The translations under genes were made by a program, and so were the position numbers. The notes under the pieces are model-generated. The model saw nothing but the letters and a program-made list of their open reading frames with translations, was not told the origin of the DNA and searched no databases. 63,884 nucleotides of DNA from Nocardia aobensis NBRC 100429 (lineage in GTDB: Bacteria > Actinomycetota > Actinomycetes > Mycobacteriales > Mycobacteriaceae), in contig NZ_BAFQ01000023.1 of the NCBI RefSeq assembly GCF_000308375.1, positions 1-63,884 of the forward strand. The letters run 5' to 3'. Each line of letters opens with the position of its first letter. Position 1 is the stretch's first letter. Of the stretch, positions 46,648 through 54,236 are shown one piece after another.

Positions 46648-48377
46648 AATCCCTGTGGGCCGAACTGCGCGAGCTGCGGCGAGTTTCGGAGATCTCTCCG
46701 TGGCGCGTGGTCGTATCGATCTGCTGGGGGACGATCGCGCTGGGCAGTGGACTCGCGCTGGCGGCGCTGGCGGCGTGGCTGATCGCTCGGGCGTGGCAGA
46801 TGCCGCCGGTGCTGGACCTCAGTGTCGCCGTGGTCGCGGTGCGGGCGCTGGGTATCTCCCGCGGGCTGTTCCGCTACATCGAGCGGCTGGCGAGCCACGA
46901 TGTGGCACTGCGCGCGATGACCACCGCCCGTACGTCGGTGTACGCGGCCCTCGCCCGCGCCGATTTCTGGACGCTGCGACGCGACGGCCGGTCCGAGGGC
47001 CGTCCGGACTCGGGTAGCGGTGCCGGACGGGGGACCGGTCTGCTGCGCCGGGGCGATCTGCTCACCCGGATCGGTGCGGATATCGACGACCTGGGCGCCG
47101 TGGTCGTGCGGGCGGTGGTTCCCATCGCCGTGGCGATCCTGCTCTCGGTCACCGCCGTCGCCCTGCTCGCCACCATTTCCGTACCTGCCGGTGTGATCCT
47201 CGCGGTCGCCCTGCTGGTCTCCGGCGGGTTCGCCCCCTGGCTGTCCGCGCGGGCGGCCAGGGACGCCGAACTGGCCGTGCAATCCGATCGTGCCGAGTTC
47301 CGGGCCGCGGCCGTCACCGTGCTCGATCACGCCGCCGAGCTACGGGTCGCCGGCCGGCTCGACGCGGCGACGACGGCAGCCACGACCGCCTCGGCACGCG
47401 CGGTACGCGCCGAGGACCGAGCGGCCGCACGCAGCGCCTGGGCCGCCGCGGCGACCCCGCTGTCCGTCGGAGCCAGTGTGCTCGGCGCGTTGCTCATCGG
47501 AATCACGTTGTACGGCAACGGCTTCGGCGCACCGTCCGAGCCGCTGCAACCCGCGCCGGCCGGCGGTATCACCCCGATGGCCTTCGCGATACTGGTGCTG
47601 CTGCCACTGTCGGCATTCGAGGCCGTGGCGGTGCTGCCGGCCGCCGCGCAGGCCCTCACCAAGGGCCGTGCCGCCCTACGCCGCATTCGTGCCCTCGACC
47701 CGGCCGAGTCGGCGCGGGCGGTCGCTACCGACGACGTCGTGACCGACGACGATGCCTCGGCGCCGGCCGATCACGCGTCCGGTGATCTGCGGGCCCGCCT
47801 GATTCGCGCGCTGCCCGACCTGCCGCCGGGCCGCCGGATCGCGGTGGTCGGTCCGAGCGGGGCGGGTAAGACCACGCTGCTGATGAGCTGGGCCGGACTG
47901 TTCGACACACCGCGCCCCGGCCGGACCTTCTTCGCCGAGGATGCCCACGTCTTCGGCACGTCCGTCCTGGAGAACCTCCGGGTGGCCCGCGGCGACGTGA
48001 CCGATGCGGAGGCAGAAAACGCCCTGCGTGCGGTCGGTTCCGGTCCGTGGCTCGACGTCCTGCCGGAGGGTGTGGACACGGATCTGGTCGGCGGCGCGGC
48101 CGCACTCTCGGGCGGGCAGCGCCGCCGTCTGCTGCTGGCGCGCGCACTCGTCGCTCCTACCGACACCCTGCTGCTGGACGAACCGACCGAACATATGGAG
48201 GCGGCGGCGGGTGCCGAACTGCTGCGCGCACTGCTCGATGAAACCAGCGGTCTCGTCGACCCGGACCGCACGGTGGTCGTCGTCACCCACCAGCTGCCCC
48301 CGGACCACCGTGCCGACACGGTGGTCACGGTCGCACCCGGCGGCGAGATATCGATCACTCGGCGCGTCTCCGCATGA
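46644..48377 (+). CDS. cydC: ABC exporter subunit CydC with a shortened ATPase domain
   Basis: 577 residues. The membrane domain (1-330) is followed by an ATPase with Walker A GPSGAGKTT, signature LSGGQRRRL, Walker B TLLLDEPTEH and switch His in VVTHQLPP. From the Walker A Lys to the Q-loop region (FFAEDAHVF) there are about 25 residues, against 43 in the CydD partner, and the Q-loop glutamine is not present. The A-loop strand before Walker A also seems missing. I chose the GTG that overlaps the cydD stop (GTGA), with GGGGGAG 8 nt upstream, over the GTG at 46635. Confidence 0.88.
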   Translation: MKSLWAELRELRRVSEISPWRVVVSICWGTIALGSGLALAALAAWLIARAWQMPPVLDLSVAVVAVRALGISRGLFRYIERLASHDVALRAMTTARTSVYAALARADFWTLRRDGRSEGRPDSGSGAGRGTGLLRRGDLLTRIGADIDDLGAVVVRAVVPIAVAILLSVTAVALLATISVPAGVILAVALLVSGGFAPWLSARAARDAELAVQSDRAEFRAAAVTVLDHAAELRVAGRLDAATTAATTASARAVRAEDRAAARSAWAAAATPLSVGASVLGALLIGITLYGNGFGAPSEPLQPAPAGGITPMAFAILVLLPLSAFEAVAVLPAAAQALTKGRAALRRIRALDPAESARAVATDDVVTDDDASAPADHASGDLRARLIRALPDLPPGRRIAVVGPSGAGKTTLLMSWAGLFDTPRPGRTFFAEDAHVFGTSVLENLRVARGDVTDAEAENALRAVGSGPWLDVLPEGVDTDLVGGAAALSGGQRRRLLLARALVAPTDTLLLDEPTEHMEAAAGAELLRALLDETSGLVDPDRTVVVVTHQLPPDHRADTVVTVAPGGEISITRRVSA

Positions 48378-48427
48378 CCCGGCGAATGCCCAGGTCGGCA
48401 CCGGAATTCGGCTCTGCGAAAAATCCG

Positions 48428-48457
48428 TTGCAGCCCCGCGTCCACGGCCGGTAGTTT
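48428..48457 (+). promoter_or_regulatory. Promoter of the orphan small ORF/RNA
   Basis: TTGCAG (48428-48433) and TAGTTT (48452-48457) with an 18-bp spacer, on the same strand as the small ORF that follows. The start site would be near 48464. Confidence 0.5.
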
Positions 48458-48490
48458 CGTCTGTACACGGGAAAGGAGGTGGTTCGAAGA

Positions 48491-48529
48491 ATGGATATTC
48501 AGAGGACGCGTGAGGTGGCTGCCGGTTGA
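48491..48529 (+). CDS. 12-codon orphan small ORF with near-perfect anti-SD match
   Basis: ATG to TGA encoding MDIQRTREVAAG. In front lies GAAAGGAGGTGGT (48471-48483), which pairs along its whole length with the 3' end of 16S rRNA (one G-U), one of the longest ribosome matches in the window; the gap to the ATG is 11 nt. No gene follows on this strand until glnR, 4.8 kb away. The peptide is not one I can name. It may be a regulator of the RNA below or simply a ribosome-binding trap. Translation is inferred, not shown. Confidence 0.5.
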   Translation: MDIQRTREVAAG

Positions 48530-48537
48530 GCGCCACA

Positions 48538-48689
48538 GCCGCGGTCCCCGTACCGCGGCCCGCTGCAGTGGATTCGGTCCCCGCGCGAGCGCTGAACTAA
48601 TCCAAGGCAGTCACCCGGCCCCCGAGCCCCCGGTTTGTCCGACCGGGAATCGCGAGAGACGAGATCTCCGCGGTAAGGCTCGGGGGCCG
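48538..48689 (+). ncRNA. Structured RNA following the orphan small ORF
   Basis: Three nearly contiguous helices can be drawn. (I) 48538-48545 with 48552-48559, 8 bp. (II) 48563-48566 and 48569-48574 with 48599-48604 and 48607-48610: 4 + 6 bp around a symmetric AG/AG internal loop. (III) a three-way junction closed by a perfect 13-bp stem, 48616-48628 with 48677-48689. Inside it are hairpins 48629-48634/48642-48647 (6 bp) and 48651-48672 (4 + 4 bp, one bulged A). Unpaired linkers are 0-5 nt. Such density is unusual for an intergenic stretch. The family is unknown to me; a riboswitch-like or small-RNA role is possible. Confidence 0.55.
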
Positions 48690-48733
48690 TACCCGTTTCC
48701 GCCTCGCCGCGTATTCGGGGGTTTGGGCTCGGC

Positions 48734-49501
48734 TCAGCCGATGTAGCGCTGGAGGCGGGCGGAGAGGCGGGGCTTCAAGGCGCCGTCGGCTTCCACTCGT
48801 TCCTCGACGTAGCCGAGGTCGCCGCCTTCGACGATGCCGTACAGGCGTTTGGCGCCGCCGACCACCGCGCCGGACTGGCTGCGGATCACGACATCGGTGG
48901 CCAGTTCCCAGGACGACTGGGTGAGGGCCTGACCGTAGAAGAGTTCGACGATTCCGGAGCTGTGGGTCAGCAGGAGTTCGATGACCTCGTCGTCGCCGTC
49001 GATGCCGACCCGCCAGAAGCCGCTTTCGCGCAGATCGGGGCCGGAGTAGTTGCCTTCGGCGTCGATGACCCAGGAACGGGAATCCCAGGCCAGATAGTCG
49101 CCACCGTCGTGGGAGACGATGATCTGCTGCCCGAAGTGGTAGTCGCCGCCGCGCTCGGGATCGTTGCCCTCGCCTTCACCGCGCCAGACGCCCACCAGGG
49201 GCAGCAGCGCGAGCATGGAGGCGCTCAGATCGGGACCCAGCCGCAGATTCGCGGTGTCCTCGGGCAGCGGCAGACCGGGCAGCTGCGGGATGTTGCGGCC
49301 GCCGGTCGATTTGGCGCGCTCGGCAGCGTCGGCTACCGCCTCGTCGCCACTGCGGCGAGCCGCGTCGTCGGGACTGCGGCGAGCCGCGTCGTCCGTACTG
49401 CGGCGAGCCGCGTCATCGGGCTCGCGGCCCTCGGCGTGCGCCTGTGAGGCGTGACCGTTGGTCGCTGCGTTTTCGACGTTCTCGCTCGCCGAATCGGTCA
49501 C
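48734..49501 (-). CDS. Nitrobindin-like beta-barrel protein
   Basis: 255 residues. A ten-stranded lipocalin/FABP-like barrel: lead motif [14 protein letters not shown] (G-x-W-x-G-x-G), then alternating strands to the end. Mycobacterial Rv0813c and related nitrobindins bind heme through a C-terminal histidine and isomerise peroxynitrite. Here the matching segment reads [10 protein letters not shown], with Arg245 where I expect His. The N-terminal 75 residues are a disordered, charged extension with an octapeptide repeat. GTG start overlaps the stop of the small membrane gene upstream by 4 bp. Confidence 0.85.
   Translation of the reverse strand: MTDSASENVENAATNGHASQAHAEGREPDDAARRSTDDAARRSPDDAARRSGDEAVADAAERAKSTGGRNIPQLPGLPLPEDTANLRLGPDLSASMLALLPLVGVWRGEGEGNDPERGGDYHFGQQIIVSHDGGDYLAWDSRSWVIDAEGNYSGPDLRESGFWRVGIDGDDEVIELLLTHSSGIVELFYGQALTQSSWELATDVVIRSQSGAVVGGAKRLYGIVEGGDLGYVEERVEADGALKPRLSARLQRYIG
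49346..49417 (-). repeat. Three 24-bp repeats coding for DDAARRSx
   Basis: Residues 29-52 of the nitrobindin-like protein read [24 protein letters not shown]; the DNA units are nearly identical. Copy number may vary between strains. Confidence 0.85.
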
Positions 49502-49593
49502 GACTCGGTGAAGAGCCGGTAGAGGACGTAGAGCCCGAACCAGGCGATCAGCACGGAGCAGATGACCAGCAGAATCTCGAAGGTTAAGACCAC
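49498..49593 (-). CDS. 31-residue single-helix membrane protein
   Basis: GTG start, one hydrophobic helix ([20 protein letters not shown]) and a short tail [10 protein letters not shown]. Its TGA shares four bases with the GTG of the nitrobindin-like gene (GTGA), the usual sign of coupled translation. No strong ribosome site is visible upstream. Small proteins of this shape beside an Rv0813c homologue are, to my knowledge, not described functionally; it could anchor or regulate the barrel protein. Confidence 0.6.
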   Translation of the reverse strand: MVLTFEILLVICSVLIAWFGLYVLYRLFTES

Positions 49594-49629
49594 ATATCGG
49601 AGTTTAACGACCCGCTCGGCGAAGACGAA

Positions 49630-49662
49630 AACGGCCCCGGGAAAACGAATCCCGGGGCCGTT
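49630..49662 (-). terminator. Terminator of the cysA2-sseC operon
   Basis: A perfect 13-bp stem (49630-49642 with 49650-49662), 7-nt loop, and on the minus strand a T-rich tail TTTTCGTCTTC. Confidence 0.85.
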
Positions 49663-49715
49663 CGCGTGCGATGAGCGCAGTTTCCGGCGCCTGCCGGCGA
49701 CGCTCCGCGTCGGTG

Positions 49716-50021
49716 TTACTTGGCGACGCTCACGTCGACGTTGTGGACGCCCGCCCCTTCGGGGCTGACCTTGGCCGAACCGTTGCCGGCCGACGACAGG
49801 GCCCGGATGGTCCAGGTGCCGGGCGCGGCGAAGAAGCGGAAATCACCGGTGCCGGAGGCCACGACCTCGGCGGTGAACTCGTCGCTCGAGTCCAGCAGGC
49901 GGACGAAGGCGCCGCCTACCGGGTTACCGTCCGCATCGAGGACGCGTCCGGTGAGGACGGTCTCCTTCTCGGTGTCGACGTTGGCCGGAAGGGCCTGACC
50001 CTGGGTAGGTGCTGCACACAT
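49716..50021 (-). CDS. sseC: DUF1416 protein SseC
   Basis: 101 residues. Starts MCAAPTQGQALPANVDTEKE; the body is a carboxypeptidase-regulatory-like beta sandwich (VLTGRVLDADGNPVGGAFVR). Always paired with a thiosulfate sulfurtransferase in actinobacteria and thought to take part in sulfur transfer, perhaps through the N-terminal Cys2. It lies 6 bp after cysA2 and is last in the operon. Confidence 0.93.
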   Translation of the reverse strand: MCAAPTQGQALPANVDTEKETVLTGRVLDADGNPVGGAFVRLLDSSDEFTAEVVASGTGDFRFFAAPGTWTIRALSSAGNGSAKVSPEGAGVHNVDVSVAK

Positions 50022-50027
50022 ATCTAT

Positions 50028-50861
50028 TTACGCTCCCAACTCGATCGGTGCACCGACGAGGGAGCCGTATTCGGTCCAGCTCCCGTCGTAGTTCTTGACG
50101 TTCTTGTGGCCCAGCAGCTCCTGCAGCACGAACCAGGTGTGCGACGAGCGCTCACCGATGCGGCAGTAGGCGATGGTCTCCTTCTCGCCGTCGAGGCCCG
50201 CTTCCTTGTAGATGGAAGCCAGTTCCTCGTCGGACTTGAAGGTGCCGTCCTCGTTCGCGGCCTTGCTCCACGGCACGTTGATGGCGCCGGGGATGTGGCC
50301 GGGACGCTGGCTCTGCTCCTGCGGCAGGTGCGCGGGAGCGAGAATCTTGCCGGAGAACTCGTCGGGCGAACGCACGTCGACGAGGTTCTTGACGCCGATG
50401 GCCTGGATGGCGTCGTCGCGGAAGGCGCGGATCGACAGGTCCTGCTCGGAGGCCTTGTAGGTGGTCGCCGGACGGGTCACTGCATCGGTCGACAGCGGGC
50501 GGGCGTCGAGCTCCCACTTCTTGCGGCCGCCGTCGAGCAGCTTGACGTTCTGGTGACCGTAGAGCTTGAAGTACCAGTACGCGTACGCCGCGAACCAGTT
50601 GTTGTTGCCACCGTAGAGAACGACGGTGTCGTCGTTGCCGATACCGCGGGCCGACAGCAGATCCGAGAACTGCTCCCGGTTGACGAAGTCACGCCGAACC
50701 GGATCCTGCAGATCCTTCTTCCAGTCGAGCTTGACGGCACCTTCGATGTGGCCCGTGTCGTAGGCGGAGGTGTCCTCGTCGACCTCGACGATCACGACGC
50801 CGGGGGTGTTGAGGTTCTCTTCGACCCAGTCTGCGGAGACCAGGACATCGGAGCGAGCCAT
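50028..50861 (-). CDS. cysA2: Thiosulfate sulfurtransferase (rhodanese)
   Basis: 277 residues, two rhodanese domains. The active loop is CRIGERS in the C-terminal domain, with the persulfide-forming Cys; the N-terminal copy is inactive (VLYGGNNNWFA). Moves sulfane sulfur from thiosulfate to cyanide or thiol acceptors. The sequence ARSDVLVSADWVEENLNTPG matches mycobacterial CysA2. AAAGGAAC ribosome site before the ATG. Confidence 0.96.
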   Translation of the reverse strand: MARSDVLVSADWVEENLNTPGVVIVEVDEDTSAYDTGHIEGAVKLDWKKDLQDPVRRDFVNREQFSDLLSARGIGNDDTVVLYGGNNNWFAAYAYWYFKLYGHQNVKLLDGGRKKWELDARPLSTDAVTRPATTYKASEQDLSIRAFRDDAIQAIGVKNLVDVRSPDEFSGKILAPAHLPQEQSQRPGHIPGAINVPWSKAANEDGTFKSDEELASIYKEAGLDGEKETIAYCRIGERSSHTWFVLQELLGHKNVKNYDGSWTEYGSLVGAPIELGA

Positions 50862-50925
50862 GTTGTTCCTTTCGATGTGACTTGCCGGGGTATGTGGAGA
50901 GATGAACGGTGGATTGTGGGGCCGG

Positions 50926-51411
50926 TCAGTTCGTCGAGCTGCTCGAAGCGACCGGGGTTCGCGAGGTGAACCGCTGGGTGAGGGGATAGATCTTGCAGCC
51001 CAGGCAGATTCCGAACGCCGCGTTGAGGAACGCCGCGAACAGTGCGAAGGCGGTGAAGATCGCGCCCACCACGCCGGATCCGGCCGCGAAGCCGACGAAG
51101 CCGACGATCGCGAAGACGAAACCGACCAGCTGCGCGAACCGCAGCGGCGGTACCGGCTCGGTCTCGGTCGCCGGGCCGACACGCGGCGCGACGAAGGTGG
51201 CGAACAACCACCCGTAGGGGCTGCGCCGCGGACCGTACAGCGCGCCGAGCGCGAAGACGATCGCCTGCACAGCGATCAGCACCGCCGCGGCGGCCGTGGA
51301 GAAGGCGGAGACGATCAGGACCAGCACGAGGACACCGGTGGTGATCCACGCCGCGAACCGCGGTCCGCGGACGTCCACCTGACCGGTGGGTGAGTTGGTG
51401 TTCTGAGGCAC
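50926..51411 (-). CDS. DUF4395 membrane protein
   Basis: 161 residues. Four membrane helices (ITTGVLVLVLIVSAFS, VLIAVQAIVFALGALYG, LVGFVFAIVGFVGFAAG, GAIFTAFALFAAFLNAAFG) and a C-terminal GICLGCKIY with two cysteines. DUF4395 proteins are linked with rhodaneses and thioredoxins in sulfur or thiol redox work at the membrane. The GTG start has CAGGAG 6 nt upstream. First structural gene after the polycysteine leader. Confidence 0.9.
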   Translation of the reverse strand: MPQNTNSPTGQVDVRGPRFAAWITTGVLVLVLIVSAFSTAAAAVLIAVQAIVFALGALYGPRRSPYGWLFATFVAPRVGPATETEPVPPLRFAQLVGFVFAIVGFVGFAAGSGVVGAIFTAFALFAAFLNAAFGICLGCKIYPLTQRFTSRTPVASSSSTN

Positions 51412-51521
51412 GGGGGCTCCTGCGCTGAAGGAAGGCTTATCTGGCTTATCCGGTTGCGGGTTATCCGTCAGATAGGTCGGATCACCGGGGGATCGACGAG
51501 ATCTCACACGCGGTGGAGAAA

Positions 51522-51555
51522 CCGGTCGGCGGCAGGGATACGAAAGGCCGACCGG
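51522..51555 (-). promoter_or_regulatory. Hairpin directly after the polycysteine leader ORF
   Basis: On the minus strand CCGGTCGGC (51547-51555) begins right at the end of the leader stop codon and pairs with GCCGACCGG (51522-51530), 9 bp, loop 16 nt, followed by TTTCTCC. Ribosomes at the Cys codons or stop would change its folding. Downstream, before the DUF4395 start, three GATAA motifs precede the ribosome site. Confidence 0.6.
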
Positions 51556-51642
51556 CTACATGCACAGGCAGCAACAACCGCCGAGGCGGCACAGATCGAC
51601 TGTGCGGCGTCGGGTGAGCATCAGCTCTCGGCGGGTTTGCAC
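51556..51642 (-). CDS. Leaderless polycysteine leader peptide
   Basis: 28 codons from a GTG (51642), or 21 from the in-frame ATG (51621). The end reads CRLGGCCCLCM before TAG: five Cys within the last 11 residues. A -10 box lies 7 nt before the GTG, giving a leaderless message. Mycobacteria have leaderless polycysteine small ORFs in front of cysA2-type operons that lower expression when Cys-tRNA is plentiful; this is the same arrangement. The operon DUF4395-cysA2-sseC follows. Confidence 0.85.
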   Translation of the reverse strand: MQTRRELMLTRRRTVDLCRLGGCCCLCM

Positions 51643-51649
51643 GCCAAGC

Positions 51650-51655
51650 AGTTTA
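51650..51655 (-). promoter_or_regulatory. -10 box of the polycysteine leader
   Basis: TAAACT on the minus strand, 7 nt before the GTG at 51642, so the transcript should begin with the start codon. Confidence 0.65.
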
Positions 51656-51770
51656 CCCGGTTTCGGGAGGGAATTGGACCCGGGGTACGAAACTCGACCC
51701 GACGCCGGGCGCGTGGACGGCTCGCACGCCGCGCGCAAAGATGTTCGGAAAGCCCTCGTGAGCAGGAGGT

Positions 51771-52217
51771 TCAGGCCGCCTCGGGGACCGTCAGCGGCGC
51801 AAGGGCACTACGCAGATCGGTGGCCTTGGGCACACCGGAGATCCGGAACCGCTCACGCCCGTTGGCGTCGAAGACGAACGTGGTGGGCAGCGACAGGACG
51901 TTGAGTTCGCGCGCGAGTTCGGCCTCGGCGTCGATATCGATCTCGACGTCGCGGGGCGGCCGCACGGTATCGGCCAGATCGGCGACCACTCCGGCCACCA
52001 CCCGCCGGACCGCGGCGCAGGGACCGCACCATTCGGCGGAGAAGTGCAGAACGGTCGGCACCGCCTCGGTGACACCGACCGCGCTGAGCAGTTCGGTGCG
52101 CGAACCCGCGATCTCGGTGGTGCCGGCCGGCCGCACGCGGCCCTCGCGGTAGCGCAGGGCGATACCCGCGGCCACCCCGGCCAGCAGGACGACGGCCAGA
52201 ATCGTGAGTTCAATCAT
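51771..52217 (-). CDS. thiX: Membrane-anchored thioredoxin-like protein ThiX
   Basis: 148 residues. An N-terminal membrane helix (ELTILAVVLLAGVAAGIAL) followed by a thioredoxin fold with active site AEWCGPCAAVRR and the cis-Pro loop LPTTFVF. Likely reduces or delivers thiols near the membrane for the sulfur genes downstream. Its ATG overlaps the lmeA stop (ATGA). Confidence 0.9.
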   Translation of the reverse strand: MIELTILAVVLLAGVAAGIALRYREGRVRPAGTTEIAGSRTELLSAVGVTEAVPTVLHFSAEWCGPCAAVRRVVAGVVADLADTVRPPRDVEIDIDAEAELARELNVLSLPTTFVFDANGRERFRISGVPKATDLRSALAPLTVPEAA

Positions 52218-53020
52218 GGTCGGGCAAACCTGTCCATATCAATGCGAATATTCTCCCCTTCCCCCTCTACCACGATATTGCCGCCGATGGCCTGCACCTT
52301 CTTCGGGGGCACCCCGAACGGCAGATCCTTGGTGTCGATGGTGCGGGTGAAGCGGGCCAGGACCGCGGCCTTGTCCAGGTCGGGACCCAGTTCGGCGGCG
52401 GTGGTCGTCGGCGCGTTGCTCTCGACGCCGCCGTGATAGAGGTCGGTGGCGACCAGTTTGATCTGATCGCCGTCGAGGAACAGATCGGCCTTCACGCTGA
52501 CCCGATCGGTACTGCGGGTCTCGGGTCCGAGCTGGATGGTGCCGGTGAGGACCAGCGCGCCCTGGGTGGTCATGCCGGAGCCACCGGAACCGCCGGTGCC
52601 GTCGGATTTGTCGGCCGGGCGGGTGACCACCTCGAGGTCGGGAATGTTGAACAGCCGTCCCAGTTCGACCGGTTCGATCCGCATCCGGCCGGCCACCTGG
52701 TCGACCATCACCGAGCGCATGTCGTTGTCCACCAGATCGTGCATCGACAGGTGGACGCCGTTCAGTGTGGCTTCGACCAGGATTTCGCCGGGAATGTCGG
52801 GGCGGTTCGCGCGCGCCCGGATCTCGAGATTGCGGTAGTCACCGCGCGCGGTCTGGGCCAGGAACGGGAATCCGTGGATGGTCACCTCGGGATCGGCGCT
52901 GAGTTCACCGCCGGCCCGCAGCGACCGCGAAACCCGGTACTCCGAGTAGGCCGCCGCAGTGAAATCGACCACTACGGCGATCGCGACCACCAGCAGCAGC
53001 CCGACGATCAGTTTTCTCAT
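52214..53020 (-). CDS. lmeA: LmeA-like DUF2993 mannan elongation factor
   Basis: 268 residues. Signal peptide or anchor at the start (MRKLIVGLLLVVAIAVVV), then the DUF2993 beta-rich domain: GFPFLAQTARGDYRNLEI, and the end LPFGVPPKKVQAIGGNIVVEG. LmeA helps build the mannan backbone of lipomannan/LAM in the mycobacterial cell envelope and binds phospholipid. A Gly/Ser linker (GTGGSGGSG) sits near residue 145. The second ATG was chosen since GGAG is 7 nt before it; the first is at 53026. Confidence 0.88.
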   Translation of the reverse strand: MRKLIVGLLLVVAIAVVVDFTAAAYSEYRVSRSLRAGGELSADPEVTIHGFPFLAQTARGDYRNLEIRARANRPDIPGEILVEATLNGVHLSMHDLVDNDMRSVMVDQVAGRMRIEPVELGRLFNIPDLEVVTRPADKSDGTGGSGGSGMTTQGALVLTGTIQLGPETRSTDRVSVKADLFLDGDQIKLVATDLYHGGVESNAPTTTAAELGPDLDKAAVLARFTRTIDTKDLPFGVPPKKVQAIGGNIVVEGEGENIRIDMDRFARP

Positions 53021-53321
53021 CCACATGCTCCGAGTTCAGGCCGTCCGGGCGCGCGGTACACAGCGGTCGCGCGCGGAGGGGTGCGAGGCGTGGGTGTCCC
53101 GAGGAGAGGCTACCCGGTACGAAGATATCTGCCCGGACCGTGCCGGCCGCGCGGGTGTGGGCCCGGCGGTGGCCATCACCGCTGGTCCCCGTGCGAGTGC
53201 GGAATACATGATCGGGGCCCCGCACGCGCTAATGTAGGCACGAATTACCTGTGCCGACGCGCATGGATTCGCGAATGACGTCGAGGTTGCCCGCGGACAT
53301 GCCAGATTGGGAGGAGAGCCG

Positions 53322-54095
53322 GTGGAGCTGCTCCTGCTGACCTCCGATCCGAACCCGGAAGCCGTGCTGCCGTCCCTGGCGCTGCTGCCGCACAACGTGC
53401 GGCCCGCGCCCACCGAGGTGGCGTCGCTGCTCGAGGCGGGAACCGCGGATGTGGCTCTGGTCGATGCCCGCACCGATCTGGCCGCCGCGCGCGGACTGTG
53501 CAGACTGCTCGGCAGCACCGGTTCCTCGGTGCCGGTGGTGGCGGTGCTGACCGAGGGCGGTCTGGTGGCGGTCAACGCCGATTGGGGGCTGGACGACATT
53601 CTGCTGCCGGGAACCGGCCCCGCGGAACTGGACGCCCGGCTGCGTCTGCTGGTCGCCCGCAACGGCGGCGCGGCCAGTCCGGAGAACACCGGCAAGATCA
53701 CGCTCGGCGAACTGGTCATCGACGAGGGCACCTATACCGCGCGGTTGCGCGGCCGCCCGCTCGACCTGACCTACAAGGAATTCGAGCTGCTGAAATATCT
53801 CGCGCAGCACGCCGGCCGGGTCTTCACCCGCGCGCAGTTGCTGCAGGAGGTGTGGGGTTACGACTTCTTCGGTGGCACCCGCACGGTCGACGTGCACGTG
53901 CGGCGGTTGCGAGCCAAACTCGGCAGCGAATACGAGTCGCTGATCGGCACCGTCCGCAACGTCGGTTACAAGGCGGTTCGCCCGGCGCGCTCGGCCAACA
54001 ACAAGGGCGGTGAGCAGGCGGCCGGCATACCGGACGAGGGCGACGACGGCGCCGACGACAACCAGTTGACCCAGGTCAACGGCAGTCCGTCCTGA
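53322..54095 (+). CDS. glnR: GlnR-type OmpR-family response regulator
   Basis: 257 residues. Receiver-like domain (1-115) where the acid-pocket pair is reduced and the conserved Asp sits in ALVDARTDL, as in orphan GlnR regulators that act without phosphorylation. The winged helix (130-220) has [20 protein letters not shown] and [16 protein letters not shown]. Controls nitrogen assimilation genes such as glnA and amtB in actinobacteria. GTG start after GGAGGAG. A 30-residue acidic tail ends the protein. Confidence 0.92.
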   Translation: MELLLLTSDPNPEAVLPSLALLPHNVRPAPTEVASLLEAGTADVALVDARTDLAAARGLCRLLGSTGSSVPVVAVLTEGGLVAVNADWGLDDILLPGTGPAELDARLRLLVARNGGAASPENTGKITLGELVIDEGTYTARLRGRPLDLTYKEFELLKYLAQHAGRVFTRAQLLQEVWGYDFFGGTRTVDVHVRRLRAKLGSEYESLIGTVRNVGYKAVRPARSANNKGGEQAAGIPDEGDDGADDNQLTQVNGSPS

Positions 54096-54181
54096 GGCCG
54101 GTGGGCCGGGACGCGAACGGGATGCCGGTGCGGTGGTCGCGGCCCGGACGATCGGCCGGCGAAAAGGATTGCGCCGAAAGG

Positions 54182-54204
54182 ACACCCGCAGCCGGGACGG
54201 GTGT
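54182..54204 (+). terminator. Possible hairpin after glnR
   Basis: 7-bp stem, ACACCCG with CGGGTGT, 9-nt loop, about 85 nt after the stop. Weak compared with others in the window. Confidence 0.3.
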
Positions 54205-54236
54205 TCGCCGCGGGCGGGAATCAGGGCGGTAGCCGA

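Noticed and set aside
51454..52152. 232-codon plus-strand frame opposite thiX and the polycysteine leader
   Set aside because: Arg/Ser/Thr-rich shadow; the minus-strand thiX with CGPC site is the real gene.
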